Shown one piece after another: positions 4,562-6,222 of a stretch of DNA of 6,222 nucleotides. Location: positions 1-6,222 of the forward strand of contig DBVO01000032.1 in NCBI GenBank assembly GCA_002308215.1, written 5' to 3'. A model generated the notes under the pieces. It was not told where the DNA came from and ran no database searches. It saw nothing but the letters and a program-made list of their open reading frames with translations. This DNA is from Christensenella sp. UBA1262 (GTDB lineage: Bacteria > Bacillota > Clostridia > Christensenellales > CAG-917). The translations under genes and the position numbers were made by a program. Positions within the stretch are counted from its first letter, which is position 1. The number at the start of each line of letters is the position of its first letter.

Positions 4562-6222
4562 ATGTCCGAAAGAATTCACAACAAGATGTACGGAACAACA
4601 GAAAGACGCGACTTTTCTAAGATAAAAGACGTGTTGCCAATCCCGTATCTTATTGAAGTGCAGAAAGATTCCTATGCGAACTTTATCGATGAGGGCATCA
4701 GAGAAGTATTACAAGATTATTCTCCAATCAATGACTTCGCTGGCCGTCTCAAACTGGAATTTTTGTCTCACACTCTCGAAGGTACACCTAAGTATTCTGT
4801 CAAAGAATGCAAGGACCATTCCACAACCTATGCCATTCCTCTTCGTGTAAGAGCTAAGCTCACAAACAATGAGAATGGTGAAGTGACAGAACAAGAAGTG
4901 TTCATGGGCGATTTCCCACTCATGACAGAATCTGGTTCATTTGTTATCAATGGTGCGGAACGTGTTATCGTTAGCCAACTTGTTAGATCTCCTGGTGTTT
5001 ATAACACAAAGGAACTTGACAAGAATGGTATTCCACGTTATTTCAACCAAGTTATTCCTAACCGTGGTGCTTGGCTTGAATACGAGCAAGACCAAAACGA
5101 TATCCAATGGGTTCATGTAGACAGACAAAGAAAGATCACTGCAACAACACTTATTCGTGCTCTCGGCTATGGCACAGATGAGGAAATCATTGAGTTGTTT
5201 GGTGGCGATGATATGATCATCAACACTTGCGCAAAAGATGTAAACTGTAAGAATGAAGAACAAGGTAAGATCGACCTCTTCCGCCGTTTGCGTCCAGGCG
5301 AAGTTCCAACTGTTGAAGGTGCTAACATCCTTATCCACAACACATTCTATGATTACAAGCGTTATGATCTTGCAAAAGTTGGCAGATATAAATACAATAA
5401 AAAACTTGCAATTGGTACTCGTATTGCTGGATACAAACTCGCACGTGATGTAGTATCCGAACTTACAGGTGAAATCCTTGCTCAAAAAGGCGAAGTGATT
5501 TCTGAAGCAAAAGGCAAAGAGATCCAAAACAATGCAGTCAATGTTGTGTGGCTCCAATATGTCGATGAAAAAGGCGAACAAAAAGAGTTTAAAGTTATTG
5601 GTAACAACACGCTTGATCTTGATGCAGTTGTAGATTGCAATCCAAGAGCACTTGGTATTACAGAAAAAGTTTATTATCCAAACCTCAAGAAAATCATTGA
5701 AGAATTTGGTGCAAATAAAGATGAACTCTTGCTTGCAATTCGTTCTTCTGTTGATGAACTTGTTTATAAGCACATCACACTCGATGATATCGTGGCAATC
5801 CAAGACTATAACCTTGGTCTTCGCCATGGCATCGGCACACTCGATGACATCGACCACTTGGCAAACCGTCGTGTACGTGCTGTTGGTGAGCTTTTGCAAA
5901 ACCAATTCCGTATTGGTATTTCCCGTCTTGAAAGAGTCATTAAGGAGAGAATGGCATCAGCACAAGACACAAGTGAATTGACACCACAAACTCTTATCAA
6001 CATTCGCCCTGTAACAAGTGCAATTAAAGAGTTCTTTGGCTCATCACAACTTTCTCAATTTATGGATCAACCAAACCCAATCGCAGAACTTACACACAAG
6101 CGTAAACTTTCTGCTCTTGGTCCTGGTGGTTTGAACAGGGACAGAGCTTCATTCGAAGTACGTGACGTTCACCATTCACATTATGGACGTATGTGCCCAA
6201 TTGAAACTCCAGAAGGTCAAAA
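4562..6222 (+). CDS. rpoB: RNA polymerase beta subunit, N-terminal 553 residues (runs off the right edge)
   Basis: This is the beta subunit of the core transcription enzyme, which forms one side of the active-site cleft. The frame opens with ATG 4562, preceded by AAGGAG (4548-4553), and stays open to the edge. Visible landmarks are the N-terminal R-R-D-F-S-K-I-K ... I-P-Y-L-I-E-V-Q-K-D-S-Y segment, the block with G-S-F-V-I-N-G-A-E-R-V-I-V-S-Q-L-V-R-S-P-G-V-Y (about 124-146), and D-D-I-D-H-L-A-N-R-R-V-R-A-V-G-E-L-L-Q-N-Q-F (about 428-449). The rifampicin pocket G-S-S-Q-L-S-Q-F-M-D-Q ... T-H-K-R-K-L-S-A-L (493-519) and R-D-V-H-H-S-H-Y-G-R-M-C-P-I-E-T-P-E-G at the edge follow. No frameshift is seen. 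The usual upstream rplJ-rplL genes are absent; the gene instead diverges from rqcP and has its own promoter and long leader. Confidence 0.98.
   Translation, partial: MSERIHNKMYGTTERRDFSKIKDVLPIPYLIEVQKDSYANFIDEGIREVLQDYSPINDFAGRLKLEFLSHTLEGTPKYSVKECKDHSTTYAIPLRVRAKLTNNENGEVTEQEVFMGDFPLMTESGSFVINGAERVIVSQLVRSPGVYNTKELDKNGIPRYFNQVIPNRGAWLEYEQDQNDIQWVHVDRQRKITATTLIRALGYGTDEEIIELFGGDDMIINTCAKDVNCKNEEQGKIDLFRRLRPGEVPTVEGANILIHNTFYDYKRYDLAKVGRYKYNKKLAIGTRIAGYKLARDVVSELTGEILAQKGEVISEAKGKEIQNNAVNVVWLQYVDEKGEQKEFKVIGNNTLDLDAVVDCNPRALGITEKVYYPNLKKIIEEFGANKDELLLAIRSSVDELVYKHITLDDIVAIQDYNLGLRHGIGTLDDIDHLANRRVRAVGELLQNQFRIGISRLERVIKERMASAQDTSELTPQTLINIRPVTSAIKEFFGSSQLSQFMDQPNPIAELTHKRKLSALGPGGLNRDRASFEVRDVHHSHYGRMCPIETPEGQ

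Noticed and set aside
4937..5905. Long open frame of 322 codons on the minus strand inside rpoB
   Set aside because: It is antisense to unmistakable RpoB sequence. Its translation is Cys-, Phe- and Ile-rich with no family features, and no SD or promoter sets it up. It is a codon-bias shadow.
1..6222. Insertion sequence, phage, CRISPR or novel defence system
   Set aside because: There are no transposase, integrase or Cas-like products, no terminal inverted repeats and no spaced repeats. All genes except DUF2804 are known housekeeping or stress families.

Overview
The window looks like chromosomal housekeeping DNA from a low-GC Gram-positive anaerobe, most likely an uncultured member of the Clostridia (Bacillota). 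Support comes from the A+T-rich intergenic DNA, strong purine-rich Shine-Dalgarno (SD) sites, sigma-A-type promoters with extended -10 boxes, a rubrerythrin (an oxygen-defence protein of anaerobes), the rplM-rpsI pair behind a structured leader, an RqcP-type S4 protein, and an RpoB with Firmicutes-like signatures. The exact lineage cannot be read from this segment. I see no mobile element, CRISPR array, tRNA or rRNA.

Layout. Bases 1-104 hold the N-terminus of a leftward rubrerythrin gene that runs off the left edge. It diverges from a rightward DUF2804 gene (293-1441) with its own promoter and terminator. Next is the rightward operon rplM-rpsI (1699-2567), with a promoter and an 84-nt leader that can fold over the rplM SD. 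Two hairpin terminators (2592-2664) separate it from the convergent leftward operon rqcP-ispDF (4163-2716). From the divergent gap 4164-4561, rpoB (4562 to the right edge, about 553 codons present) runs rightward.

How the genes relate. rplM, rpsI, rqcP and rpoB all belong to gene expression: ribosome assembly, rescue of stalled ribosomes and transcription. ispDF encodes two steps of the MEP isoprenoid pathway in one polypeptide. Rubrerythrin is a stress gene with a palindrome over its -10 box. DUF2804 is an uncharacterised family.

The most unusual part is 4164-4561. Leftward, a promoter places the predicted rqcP transcript start on the A of its ATG, with no SD, so rqcP mRNA may be leaderless. 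Rightward, rpoB has a perfect-consensus promoter whose -35 box lies in a 9-bp tandem duplication, a probable second promoter, a roughly 240-nt structured leader, and an 18-codon upstream ORF that ends inside the rpoB SD region. rpoB is also not directly preceded by rplJ-rplL, its usual upstream neighbours. All regulatory readings are predictions from sequence alone.
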